A DNA stretch of 64,000 nucleotides from Lineus longissimus (GCF_910592395.1 NC_088319.1:10044001-10108000); one strand, 5' to 3'; shown: positions 11,201-22,132, numbered from the stretch's first letter. Program-made: numbers and translations. Notes: generated by a model from the sequence alone, not told the origin.

Positions 11201-14200
11201 AAGTTCATTTTGACAAATGATGGCACTAACCACAAAGAGGCCTTGATGGAGAGCACTCCTCTGAACACAACAGAAGAGTATCATCATTTTTTTAAAAACA
11301 CAACATCCAGCTTCCGAAAGAGACTGATTAACTTGTCCATCTCTTAAAATCCCACCGGCTATTTAACATTGCACAAGATTTTTGAAAATATCGGCCATGC
11401 AAAATCGCATATCAAATAACTAATTTTCTTGCGACACATTTTTTAGATTTGTTTACCCCCCCGCCAGGAGATGTCTTGGTTGATGGACATCTGTCTGTTC
11501 TCCAACTCAACTTACCCCCTCCTACTACTATTGGCCCAGTCAAACATCTTATGCATCGCTGTAACACCATCCCTTCCCATTGGAGCCACGTCACCTCCAG
11601 TCATGATTGCGTAATCCATCCCCGAGTGCGTCGCAAGACTTTTAGCGAACATAGTCTTTCCTGTTCCGGGTGGACCATGGAATAGAATGTTCCTATGATA
11701 GCCCTTATTCTTTTTCGTATGACGCGTTGTGATAGCAATATCGCGGAGACGCTGCTCGAGACGTGGTTCTAGAATGATTCCCTGGAGGGCGTCTTGAGGG
11801 TTGGTCCACAGTCGTTTGACAGTCTGGAATTTAATTTGCAGATTTCTTAGATATACAGTGGAACCTCCCCTTGCGGACACCTCTGCCAGGCAGACACCTC
11901 CGCATTACGGACATGTTCCCTCAGTCCCGATTTTTCTAAATCATTTGCTTTAACCAAAACCTCTGTAGGGCGGACACCTCTCTACTCTGAAATGCGGACA
12001 CGGCCATGGCGACTTTTTGGTCCAATCACCTCGCAATTACGGACAGTAAACAAAAACAATGGCTTCCCGTGTTCACTTAGGTAGTCGATTAGACCAAACA
12101 GGTGTGACATTTGCGTAATTGATGAACATAATTAGACACTAAGTTCAGTTAAGTACATGGTGGAGTGAATTTAATGTCCGTTGCTCTCCTAATTAAAACC
12201 GAATGTGTTGTTTAATTATCTTCACTGTGCATCACATTGCCAAGCTACTGTATATAGTAACATTCATCGCAGTCCATTGAGTTGTTAGTCCCCTTGTGCT
12301 CTTATTACAAAGAATAAAGCTTGATGTGTGGCAGCTCAATCAAATGCTTCTACACAACTATAAGGATGTACGCTGCCTATGTAGTATGTAGCACGTGAAC
12401 ACAACCTGCATATATCAATGTATGTATGTATGTATGTATATACCATATTTAAATTTAAGCGCCCTTTTCAGATTAAATCCGTTCAAAGGCGCTTTTACAA
12501 TATTTATAACAAAATTACAATCGAAAAAAGATGGGTCTTGAGCATCGTTTGAAATGATGCAAGGCTCTTTGCCTGCCGGACCTCAAAAGGGAGCCCATTC
12601 CACAAAACAGCTGCGGAGAATGAGAAGCAGCGCTCCCCATATTTGCTCCGGGCCCTTGGAAGTACTAGTCTATTGTCATCAGCCGACCGAAGGTCTCTTC
12701 CTGGCCTATGGATATTGACCAGGCTTGACAAGTAGCCAGGCGCTATTCCATGCACACATTTGAAAATGTGCATGAGGATTTTATAATTCACCCTCTGCTC
12801 AACCGGCAACCAGTGGAGCTCACGTAGTAGAAGGGAGATGTGGTCTCGATGCTTGGTGCGCGTGATGATGCGGGCCGCCACGTTCTGCACCCTCTGCAAC
12901 TTGTTCATAAGGTCTTTTGAAGTGCCATAGAGCAGTGAATTGCAGTAATCCAGCCTTGATGTGACTAGGCCGCACACTAGTGAACGGGTTGCAGAAGTGT
13001 TGAGATACTAATGGATCAGTCCAATATTCCTTAGTTGGGCGTAGGCCGACCTACAGACAGCATTCACCTGTGCTTCCATGTTCATTTTCTTATCAATCTT
13101 GGCAAATTAATATTACCTCCGCTAGAAATGCCAATAAGTATTTTCAAGTTCGCATATAAATGGCATCAAATTATTCTAAGTAGTTAATATTTACAACTAA
13201 ATGGAATATGTAATATGCAGGCTTCACAACCCCCGTGTTCATACACATGAATCAACTTTTTGGACAATAATGGCATAACCTCCCTATTAAGGACACCTCT
13301 ACATTACGGACACCAACGCCCAAGCCCATGGGCATCCGCAATAGAGAGGTTGTGCTGTACTCCCAACTCACCGTGACGGGATGCTTAACTGCCTCTATCG
13401 CCGTTAATCTTGATGTTTCCCTGACTAGAGATGGCTTGCCAAGTCTTGCCTCGATGAAGCGAGCAGCAACACCGGTACCAAATTTGGCAGTGTACACACC
13501 AACTGCAAGCATGGTCAGTCCAGCGGCTGTGGCGGAGATTTTGTCCCAGTCGGATATAAACGCTTGAAACCCTGTGCCCAGGACGGAACCTGCAGTTCTG
13601 GAATGAAATGTCAACTGTTGAATTGTCTGACCGCATGAGAAGTTCCAAATATGGCCTAGGCAAAGGACCACAAATGACCACTGGGTCTCACTGAAGAATT
13701 TTTCTAAAATCTGCACTGACAATGCTGACCCAAAAAATTCTGTTTTGGTCGCCAAGCATAGATCAGTCAAAAGCAACCTTCAAAGAACTCCTACCAGGAG
13801 CACGTACTCAAGAGACCAAAATATTGCAGACAGAAAAGAAACGAACAGCCTATAGTTTCAAGTTCTAATAACCAACCTACTTAATTGACTCCATGATCGT
13901 TTCCCTATGTTCTCGTGCCTTCACTCGAATCTGCTCCAAGTTCAAATCCTGGTTCTCTCGGTCGACCTTGGCCTTGCCCTTCAACTCGGCCTCAACTCGA
14001 AGCATCTCGTTCTTGTGGCGTAGTTCAGCCTCATGTTCTACAGTAGCTGGAATAGTGGATTTCAGAAGATACATGTACAGTGGAACCTCTCTATTAAGGG
14101 CACCCTCGGGACTGACAAGTGCTGTCCTTAATAGAGAGGTGTCCTGATTAGGGAGGTCAAATTGAATGTAAAAACCCAATTTTGGACCAAAACTACTGTC

Positions 14201-17200
14201 CTTAATAGAGAGGTTGTCCTTAATAGAGGTGTCCGCTAAGGGAGGTTCTACTGTAGTTACAAAATTAGTCACCGGGGAACCTTTTTTAGGTTGAAAATCT
14301 TCATTCAAATTTTCTGGATGAGTCTTTATGTACTCACATCTTCTCATAGATTCTTGCTTCTGGACCGATTCCTCTTGTTTTCGCAAATTGTCTTCATTCA
14401 TCCGCGCCTATAAAGAACAAACAAAACTTTAGTTATCTAAAGGAAATCATCCCCAGTAAAGTGCCATACCATGGACAAGCACACCAACCACGGAGACCAA
14501 CTTGATAATGAACCCCAAACTTGCAAAAGATAATTCTTGTGACAAAACAGCATAGTATTCATCAGTAAGCGTTCCTAGCCTGTCAGTGTGCTCTACTAAG
14601 CACTTGACACTGCCCGCAGACTGAATCTTCAGATATAGCGAGGTTTACTTGATCTGAAGGGAAGCAACTGAAATCAGTGCCAATAAGAGCCTCACACTCG
14701 AAATAAACAGATTTTTAAATCGACGAAAGACATTCTAACCGGGTAGCCTTAAAAACGTTGACTGAAATCTTTTGCGATTGTCCGAGAAAATAAATTGTCT
14801 CATTATTTTCCAGGCCGTTTTTCTGCAATCTTTATTTGAATATAATGAGGCTGTTCAGTGGGAAAATATGGAATACAATGCACGGGCCTCTTATGATTTT
14901 ATTCATGTTTGTACTTTCGAAGGATCGTCTGCTAGTTTATCCGCTGTGCATAGTGGGTTTGCTAGCCTTCAAAGTCTCCCATGACTGGCACTGAAATCAC
15001 TTGTCAGACCTCGCACGCTTGGTATTATATAAAGAGCCTCTTCATAACAGCGGGTGTCCGTGACTGCACACAGCGAGTGACTCGACAACAATGGGTCTGT
15101 CAGGCAATATCCAAGAAAACACTTTAAGACCATTCTCATACCTACCTGTTGAGCCAACTGGTCTTCGTATCGCCTCCTTGCCAACTTGTCCTGATATTCT
15201 GCCCTCAGTTGATTCTGTTTCGTCTCTTCCGCCATTGTCTTTCTCCGTTCTTCCTGCATGACCCTTGATTGTTCTATCTTCAACTGCTCTGCCTGCGCTT
15301 CAAATTCCTAGAAAGAAATGCAACACAATATAACTTAGGTCACTTACAACAGGGGGGCTGATGCCCCAAGAAGAAGCTGCATGAACCTTCAACCGCCTCA
15401 TTTGAACTTGAAGATCAGCTGGCTCTTAAAGAGATCCAGTCGTGGCACAAGTCTTTATTTAGTCTTGCTGAACATGGTAAAAATAACAAAATTGGTGATT
15501 ACTTCTCATGCAGCTCATTGGCTACAAAATCAACTGCCTGAGGGGAACTCGAAACTGCTTACATTTATCAATGGAAGCTTACCCCTTAGGTTTTAACCGG
15601 GCCATTCAAAACTCCCCATTTTTATAACCGCTTCGCTATCTGGCTATAGGTTTCCTTTAAGTTCAATCAATTGGTGAAGCTTCCCTTTTCACAACAACAA
15701 TCGGTATTGGCTTGATACTATGATAGTCAAGTATAACCAAAAAAAATTGGTACCGAAGGGTACACCGGAAATTTGGTAGGTCTCAACACTCATTAGGCCC
15801 ACTGAGAGTTGAAATCAGACATCATGCCCGTCACAATCACAACATCAGACACTACACCAGACCAACAGAACACACCGCTTAGGGCTTCAAATCAAGAACA
15901 TTCAAGTTCTGCCAGTGCTGCCACCTATGCTTTAAATACGGAACTCACCTTCATCTGTTTCTGCATGTCCACCTGCCGCGTTCTTTCCTGCATCTGAGAG
16001 AGTTCCAAGGCTTCCTTGGCATGCGCTAACAATGACAAGAGAATTAATGTCTTCAAAATGTCAAAGAAAAAGCAGAAACTGAAGTTGGAGAATATTTCCA
16101 TAATCATCTTCTTTCTGGTCATAAAAAGTTCCATGTTTTTAGGTGAGAACCAAGTTGGGTTTAGAAGGTGACTTATGTGACCTGTTACATTAAGCTTCCC
16201 TCTGGAAGACCACAAGAACCAGAACCCGATTTTTATTCATATTGCAAAAATTGACGAATCTCAGGACCTGACTTCACAGTTGAAAAAGTAAGATTTCCAT
16301 CTATTGACCAAGTTGACAACCCAGATGACCTTTAGGTATGATAGAACACTCTGGAACTTTGGTACCGGATATGATGATGGTACGGTTTGCGCGTTACTGA
16401 CATGACCTTCAAGGCATATCACCTTCAAAGACAAAGAAACCCACTTTGTTGTGTTCAACATAGTTATGTATGACTTTCAGTTGAGCACAACGCATTGGTT
16501 TTTTTAAATGGAGATCATCCCGACTCTCAATCTCATGCGTTTGCCTTGAGCACCACTATCATTATCAAGATCTACAAACCCATGATGGATTCCATCGATT
16601 TTCCTGTTTTCTCGGGACGCTCTAAGCGCGTGCTCCAATCACAGGGCTAATATGAAAACTCAATGCCGATCGCACGCTTACAGAGTTACGACACTTACAG
16701 AGTTGGGCCTAACTAGAATAGCCGGGACAGTAGTAGCTCCGTACATTATGTACACTCTGTCCCTCTGTACATTATGTACACATTCCTATCATTTAGCACA
16801 TAGTGTCCCGGGTATTCTGCAGTTGCTCCGAGAGTTGGCCCGGACGTGACGACGGTACGCTGTAGACATTTTAGCAGTCTTGGGTTGTGTGAAGCGTACC
16901 GTCGTCACTTCGGGGCAAACTCCGTAAGTGTCATATAGAGATAACCCCAAGTGTCGCAGGTCTTTTCTCAGGTCGGACAGGTGCGTTCAACGGCCAACGT
17001 AGCCGTCGTATCGTAGGCCTACATATTTATATTACATGACACAATGACCTGTTGGCCTTTTTGCGCAAATTGTACGATCAATCAACAGCATCGTCAATCC
17101 ATGTCGTATAGCCTAGGCCTATCAATGCCATTTGGCTTGACTGCAGGATCCCTTACAAAACATTTTTAAGTCAAGGGTTAGGGTTAGGGTTAGGGTTATA

Positions 17201-17472
17201 CTTTTTGTAAGGGATCCTGCAGTAGTGCCTGCCATTTGACAAGAGGTTAATTTCTTACGTGATTTTTCCAGATCCTTCGCCGCTTTTGCAGCCCTTTCCA
17301 ATGCGCCCGAATCGAAGCGATATGCTTCCATTTTCGACTTGTCCGACGAGCTACCACCGCCACCCACTTTTCCACCTCCTTTTCCATCGTCATCGGGTGG
17401 TGGTGCGGGTAAACCTAAGCTTGAAAGGTCGGGCACATTTTGGGGCTTATTTACACCAAAAATCCAGGACAT
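8248..17472 (-). CDS. ATAD3: ATAD3, mitochondrial inner-membrane AAA+ ATPase, 12 exons
   Basis: Predicted exons (minus): 17472-17259, 16025-15949, 15307-15146, 14407-14338, 14046-13881, 13597-13372, 11823-11516, 11102-11051, 10813-10743, 10190-10023, 9676-9568 and 8445-8248. All joins keep phase and give 606 aa, close to human ATAD3A (586-634). Order: MSWIFGVNK start and Pro/Gly-rich N-terminus; [13 protein letters not shown]; a long coiled coil (about 75-230) with [15 protein letters not shown]; a membrane segment near 251-266; then the AAA+ domain with Walker A GPPGTGKT at about 355, Walker [10 protein letters not shown] at about 409-417, sensor [12 protein letters not shown] and NDRVDE. 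ATAD3 spans the mitochondrial inner membrane and supports nucleoid organisation, cristae and cholesterol handling. The exon 1-2 junction gives SPHAK where human has SRYAK. All catalytic motifs are intact, so the gene looks functional. Confidence 0.95.
8535..8750. mobile_element. TTAA-flanked MITE, family B copy 1
   Basis: It starts AGGGACAATATAGGCAG and ends CTGCCTACAGTCCCCCT, so the termini are inverted repeats. Both sides carry TTAA (8531-8534 and 8751-8754), the target duplication typical of piggyBac-type elements. 216 bp, no coding capacity. It sits in the last intron of ATAD3. Other copies are at about 10302-10515 and 26701-26904. Confidence 0.8.
8987..9214. mobile_element. TTAA-flanked MITE, family C
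   Basis: Termini GCGACGCACAAAC and GTTTGCGGAGCGC are imperfect inverted repeats, each flanked by TTAA (8983-8986 and 9215-9218). The interior has short repeats of AATCGC/GTGATT type. It lies in the last intron of ATAD3 and shares the TTAA target with families B and D but not their sequence. Confidence 0.65.
10302..10515. mobile_element. TTAA-flanked MITE, family B copy 2
   Basis: Inverted orientation relative to copy 1, in ATAD3 intron 9. It keeps AGGCAGGAGCAGAGGGGCTA and the ATTCGAAATG-like centre. The right flank has TTAA; the left flank is altered to TATA, so this copy is older or mutated. Confidence 0.75.
11856..12045. mobile_element. AACCTC-family MITE, divergent copy 2
   Basis: Begins CAGTGGAACCTCCCCTTGCG and repeats GCGGACACCTCT-type motifs, but the interior (CATTACGGACA, TTTGGTCCAATCACC) is diverged from the main family. 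The right terminus is unclear. It starts 33 bp upstream of the ATAD3 exon 7 acceptor, on the intron side. Confidence 0.55.
12418..13100 (-). mobile_element. CR1/L2-like retrotransposon 3' fragment in ATAD3 intron 6
   Basis: Minus-strand translation upstream of 12977 reads [19 protein letters not shown], then a stop, then an open frame (12977-12504) with [49 protein letters not shown] and [13 protein letters not shown]. This is the standard C-terminal end of CR1/L2-type reverse transcriptase proteins. The fragment ends with AAAAGCGCCTTTGAACGG-type 3' UTR sequence and a short (TATG)n run at 12418-12440, as such elements do. 5'-truncated, with at least one stop. Inserted in the same orientation as ATAD3. 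Confidence 0.85.
13273..13357. mobile_element. AACCTC-family MITE, short copy 3
   Basis: An 85-bp palindromic derivative: AACCTCCCTATTAAGGACAC on the left and CAATAGAGAGGTTGTGCTGT on the right. It ends about 14 bp from the exon 6 splice donor of ATAD3 (exon boundary 13372), inside intron 6. Confidence 0.7.
14078..14255 (-). mobile_element. AACCTC-family MITE, copy 4, filling ATAD3 intron 4
   Basis: Starts CAGTGGAACCTCTCTATTAA and ends GGGAGGTTCTACTGTA. It takes up about 178 of the 291 bp of this intron. The whole intron is stop-free and a multiple of three in the ATAD3 reading frame (see findings). Confidence 0.85.
16687..16937. repeat. Nested inverted repeat in ATAD3 intron 1
   Basis: Outer arms GACACTTACAGAGTT (about 16687) and AACTCCGTAAGTGTC (about 16923-16937) are imperfect complements. 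Inner arms GTGACGACGGTACGCT (about 16847) and AGCGTACCGTCGTCAC (about 16893) are exact complements about 30 bp apart. Probably a palindromic MITE. Confidence 0.6.
17140..17223. repeat. Interstitial telomere-motif block within a hairpin
   Basis: Four tandem GGGTTA units (17175-17198) sit between exact 21-bp inverted arms: ACTGCAGGATCCCTTACAAA plus one A at 17140-17160, and the complement at 17203-17223. It lies in ATAD3 intron 1, about 35 bp beyond the exon 1 donor. Confidence 0.85.
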
Positions 17473-17532
17473 TTTATCTTGATTTTGGAGCTTTTATGCA
17501 ATATTTTGTTGGATAACCTTCACATCAACAAT

Positions 17533-17580
17533 CACGTGTATCTTTTGCCGGAAGTTCCATGCCGGCCTCAGCGCTTGCGC
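17533..17580 (-). promoter_or_regulatory. Likely ATAD3 core promoter motifs (E-box, ETS/NRF-2, NRF-1-like)
   Basis: Just upstream of the ATAD3 ATG are CACGTG (17533-17538), CCGGAAGT (17548-17555), the ETS/GABP (NRF-2) core, and GCGCTTGCGC (17571-17580), which resembles the NRF-1 palindrome. NRF-1 and NRF-2 sites are common in promoters of nuclear genes for mitochondrial proteins in animals, which fits ATAD3. The transcription start is not known, so function is inferred. Confidence 0.5.
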
Positions 17581-17639
17581 AGTGGAGTTGTAGAGCATCA
17601 TTATCGCGCACTTTTCTCTAGTCCATCAGCATGATCAAG

Positions 17640-18063
17640 TACATTGATGTACAGGGTACAGGGCCGGCATTTCCGTTTCATTGCGCGAGACTTTCTGATG
17701 CAATTAAAGGATTGATAGACTTACACAGTAGTTAAAGGAAGAGTAGGGTTAATATTCTTTTTACGATTGCGAGTGTTTCCGCAGCGTTTTTGTGACCTAC
17801 TTTTTTAAGTGCAAAAGACCATGGAGGTATTAAATAATACCTCCATGAAAAGACTAAGAGTGCCCTGCATTGTATAAATGTATATTACTTATATATATGG
17901 CTTGGGAAGATATAATTTCAACGAGAGGCAATGATATGCCGTTCGTTCACATAATATATTTCTAGCTGTTGGTCGGAATATACCTATTATATTTCAGAAT
18001 GTTGAATTGACAAAATCCTATAGGAGGAATCTGGCTGCTGTTCTCTGGACTGTCCCCGTTTTT
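17640..18063. other. Intergenic, nothing recognised
   Basis: AT-rich sequence with a small GGTATTAAATAATACC palindrome near 17826. No exon or repeat family recognised. Confidence 0.4.
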
Positions 18064-19378
18064 GGGCAGTATCTAAAGCCACATACCACATACCAAATAC
18101 CCACATACCCACATGCAATTTTTTCCAGGTGGGGCAATCCAATGACGGTTGAAGCTTTTTCTACGACTTGGTGACCGGGATCCACGCCCAGACGGGCCAC
18201 ACAAGCAATTTATTAATAAAAACAACTAATCTGGTACTTCCCTAGGAAAAATAGTAGTGAAAGTATACCGGACGGTAGTAAAAAAAGCAATTTTAAAACA
18301 ATTTCGACACCAGAGTATAGTAAAAAAATTACTATAAAATATGTTGTTTTTACTAAATCATTTTAAGAGGGTATAGGAGCCCTGCAAATCAAGACGCGGT
18401 ATATAGACGCGTGATAATTATCCACAGCCAACGTGATCGTGAGATGTCGACTTCTTTTATTCCGCAGAAATTCTCGGCAATTAATCACCACGGCGCAGCA
18501 GCTTAGTAACAAAAGCCAAGCTTAAAGGCGTTTCCAGGGCAACGGACCCTGAGAAGCCATACATAGTTTCGTTTGTCGTCATTCCTGACCAAAACGAGGT
18601 GGGAATCTCTCTCTCTTCGCTCTCATTAACCGAGGGATATTATGTAGCAACCTGGTTTTGCGTCCTACTGTTTATTGGTGTTGTTCGTCAGTCCTAAAGT
18701 CAGACAAACAACACAAAGACCATCTTCCAAAGTTCCTGTGAAGAGCTACCCTTCCAAAAAAAGGTCCTTCTTAGAACCAAAAAATGCCTTTCTAATGGCC
18801 TCCCCTAATATTTAAAAAGAGATCAATCGTACCGATGCAAGCTTGTAGTAGTATGGCCTGGTGTCACTTCAAAATATGAATTTCCAGCTGTGCTGATTGA
18901 AGCGTCCTCTGTTATCCATTTGGAAGCTATTTCTCAACAAATTTCCCGCTGATTAAAGCGCCCTCTTTCATCCATTTTAGAATTATTCCAGCCTAGAATC
19001 TGTTTTTAGACGAATTTCCACCGGATGTGGTACTCTGCCAAATGGGAATATCTGTCGATATAAAGGGGGATATGGTGGTATTTAAATCCTAGAGGGCGCC
19101 ACCGTCACTTTCTAGTGTTAAAGGGAAATCTGTCGATATTTCAATCTTGGAGGGTGTCACCGGATGTCACTGTTAAAGGTGAATCAAAACGATATTTTGA
19201 ACTTATAGGGCGCCACCGTAAGTAACTTCTGTTATAGGGGGTGTCTGCAGCTTTCTTCTGCTAAAAGAGAAGTTTGTAGATATTTCAATCACCGTCATTT
19301 GATTGCCCCACCTGGAAAAAATTGGCATGTGGGTATGTGGGTGTGTGGGTATGTGGTATGTGGTTTTAGATACTGCCC
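18064..19378. mobile_element. 1.3-kb inverted-repeat element with 88-bp arms
   Basis: Left arm 18064-18151 (GGGCAGTATCTAAAGCCACA to GGGGCAATCCAATGACGG) and right arm 19291-19378 are inverted copies. The arms contain a CCCACATAC sub-repeat series. The interior has no protein, but near 18950-19250 it repeats AGGGCGCCACCGT and AAGCGCCCTC-like motifs. Probably a non-autonomous DNA transposon; family not identified. Confidence 0.6.
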
Positions 19379-19463
19379 TCACAAAAAGACGTGTGAATAT
19401 CTATTATCAGTAAGTCGCGTTCGGATATTAAGTATATACGTCACATCATGAAATGCCCCGAAA

Positions 19464-19980
19464 GGGAGCGTCCATTAAGTAAGTACGCACGAAAATGCCA
19501 ATTTTGAGACCCCCTCCCCCTGTATGCACCTTGTACGCATTGCCTCATACCCCCCCCCCCTCCCCCTGTACGAGCGTACGTCTATAGAACCTTGAATTCC
19601 CTAGATTCCGTCGTGTTTTGCAAGTTAAACTCCTCGTATTGGCAAGTCGACTGCGCAATTTTTTCTCCGACGGCGACACGCATTACCGGGAAATTAAACG
19701 GTGCGGGAAATTGCTAAAACATTGTAGTCGGGTAACATCCGGACCCAGAAGCGTACGAGTTCACACATCTTGTGAAAAACAAGTATGATTATCCAAATAA
19801 GAATAAGAAAGAGGAGAAGATTATTATGATAATATTTATTTTTTTATTTGTTCAAAAAGTGGTTCTTGGGTTGCGTACGTACGCAAGACCATTAACCCCC
19901 CCCTCCCCCCTGTACGCGTAGTGTACGGATTTCATAGATTCCCCCCCCCCTCAGTGCGTACGTACTTAATGGATGATCCC
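19464..19980. mobile_element. 517-bp MITE with GTACGCAC inverted termini
   Basis: Termini GGGAGCGTCCATTAAGTAAG and the complement of TACTTAATGGATGATCCC form 27-bp imperfect inverted repeats extending to TACGCAC. Near each end is a C-rich block (CCCCCTCCCCCTGTA-like). No coding region. Confidence 0.7.
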
Positions 19981-20699
19981 AAAGTGTGTCGTCCCAGCCA
20001 TTTCAGTCCAGTCCGATCCGTCAATTCGATGAGGCCCCGTCGAGCCACCTGTGACCCTTTGATGTCAGTTCATCACACGATAATATTGAGGAAGTTCAAT
20101 TCAATTTCAACGCCATCTTTTCGATCAAGGGATGTTCGTCTGATGTTATAGTGCAAGTTATTCAGGTAATTGAGGTCAACGCTATAAACCTTGGTTGATT
20201 CTTTGGTCACGTGTTAAGGTTACCAAACCATATAATCTATTCATCTTGAACTGGAGGCAGTGCAATCCAATGATGTAAAACCCAGCGTCCAGCATCCAGA
20301 GTCCAAAATCAGAGTCCAGGTTTTAGCAACTACCCGCCGTGCGTGCATGCTCTTATTCCACTTGTGCATGAGCCGACTCACTGCTCATGTTGGACTCTAT
20401 ACACCTTTCCAGAAATGGGGCGCTGAGTGTCCGAAATAGTGATGTCATAAGGGGAACTAGGCCTTATGGTGGAGGGACAAAGGAGATAGTCATGGTTGAC
20501 CAACACACTTGAATGCCTTTAATGACGGACAAGGGGGAAAAAGTTAGTTCCAATGCAAGCCACCAATTTCGGGAAGCATGTATAGACCATCCCTTTGTAA
20601 GGAAGGTCTTGGATACATAGTCTAAAGGTCTCTGTATAGGCCACTGAATCAAGGGTCAGTAAGGGGTTAAAAGATTGTTTAAATTCATGAAGGGCTGAG

Positions 20700-20835
20700 G
20701 TGCTTTGAGACCTCTGCTGATTTATGGGTCCTTGGGTAAGGCACTTGGCATGCAGAAGGGTCACTAAGTGTGAGGTGTAGGTCCTTGGGCAAGGCACTTG
20801 CGTAAAGGTTACGAAATGTGAGGTGTGGGTCGCCC
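20700..20835. repeat. Short tandem duplication
   Basis: Two to three imperfect copies of a roughly 55-bp unit containing GTCCTTGGGYAAGGCACTTG and then AARTGTGAGGTGTRGG. No gene is visible from 19981 to 21353. Confidence 0.6.
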
Positions 20836-21353
20836 TTTGGCTTGACCAGGAACAAGAAGGTATGTTATAAGTTATAAAAGAACTGGGGGAGGGGGGATTG
20901 GGAGCCAATTTGGATGTTGGCATTATATAATCTTTTCTCAGGCATAATCGATTGTGCTATTAAGGGGTTGCGTATCTTTATTCACCGAGTTCTTGTTCCC
21001 CTATTTATAAGGGCAGGGTTCTGCATACCAGGCAGAGGAAATGACTTCCTCCGCCTGGTGTAAAAGGGTCTATTTATATGTTGCGCCCAGTTAGTCACTC
21101 GGTCACTCAGTTACTAGTGCGTCTTGAAATTCACATCTCACATCTCTCTCACATTTGTTCCTGAAAGTGTTAATGTTATCCTCTGGAATGGCGGGGGGGG
21201 GGGTTCCACTTTGATTATTCTGCGAAAGTTAAAAGGGCAGGCAAATGCCCCCCCTACAACTCGACATCATCATAAGTCCAATCTGATTAATATAATTGCC
21301 AGCTATAGAACTAAGTCAAGTTTATCCTCAGTGCTTGAATATGCCATGCCTAA

Positions 21354-22132
21354 AGCCTGCACCACACGGTGAAAATTTGCGTGATGCAAGTGACACGCGT
21401 GCATGTTGCGACAGGCAAATTCTCACTGTGTGGGGTCGTTTTTTGCTGCGTATCTTCCCTCGCGAGTCGAGACGCAGCCGATCTAGCATGTTTGATATTT
21501 TCTCGACACGCGAGGAAGTTAATCACCGTGTGGGGGCTACCTGCAGCAATGTTGCGCGAGTTCGACGAATCACAACAAGAAGATCGGTCACATGATTTAT
21601 AGGTCAGTCACATGATACCAAAATGGCACTCTGTGGAACTGGCGATACTTCATGGGGTCCTCCTCCCGCAATTCAGCAATTAGATTTGCATAGGCCCCCT
21701 TATCCTCTCTTCTCTGAATCCATGGCCTTGTCAAAAGACTACGGTCCACGCGGCGCCGCCTCCGCCGCCGCCTCCGACGGAGTAACAGCAGGAGAATACG
21801 GGCAATTTGGTCTTCTTGGTCCATAATACTTCTCATAGGATTTGACAGTTCCCGGGCGCTGCCATTTTGGTATCATGTGACTGACCTATAAATCATGTGA
21901 CCGATCTGCTTGTTGTGATTCGTCGAACTCGCGCAACATTGCTGCAGGTAGCCCCCGCACGGTGATTAACTTCCTCGCGTGTCGAGAAAATATCAAACAT
22001 GCTAGATCGGCTGCGTCTCGACACGCGAGGAAGATACGCAGCAAAAATCGACCCCACACAGTGAGAATTTGCCTGTCGCAACGTGCACGCGTGTCACTTG
22101 CATCACGCAAATTTCACCGTGTGGTGCGGGCT
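21354..22132. mobile_element. Harbinger-like (PIF) non-autonomous element with very long TIRs
   Basis: Inverted repeats of about 272 bp (21354-21627 and 21861-22132) flank a 233-bp centre. The termini are AGCCTGCACCACACGG and CCGTGTGGTGCGGGCT. Both sides carry TAA (21351-21353 and 22133-22135), a 3-bp target duplication as expected for Harbinger/PIF. The centre encodes on the minus strand a fragment resembling the N-terminus of HARBI1-type nucleases. No catalytic DDE region is present, so the element cannot move itself. Confidence 0.8.
21628..21836 (-). pseudogene. HARBI1-like transposase N-terminal fragment
   Basis: The minus strand reads MRSIMDQEDQIARILLLLLR, an arginine run, then RPWIQRREDKGAYANLIAEL and EDPMKYRQFHR. 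The hydrophobic plus poly-Arg start, then W-x-x-x-R-x-x-x-G-x-x-x-x-L and a final F/Y-R motif, are typical of the first 70 residues of Harbinger nucleases. Everything downstream is replaced by the inverted repeat, so this is a captured relic. Confidence 0.65.
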
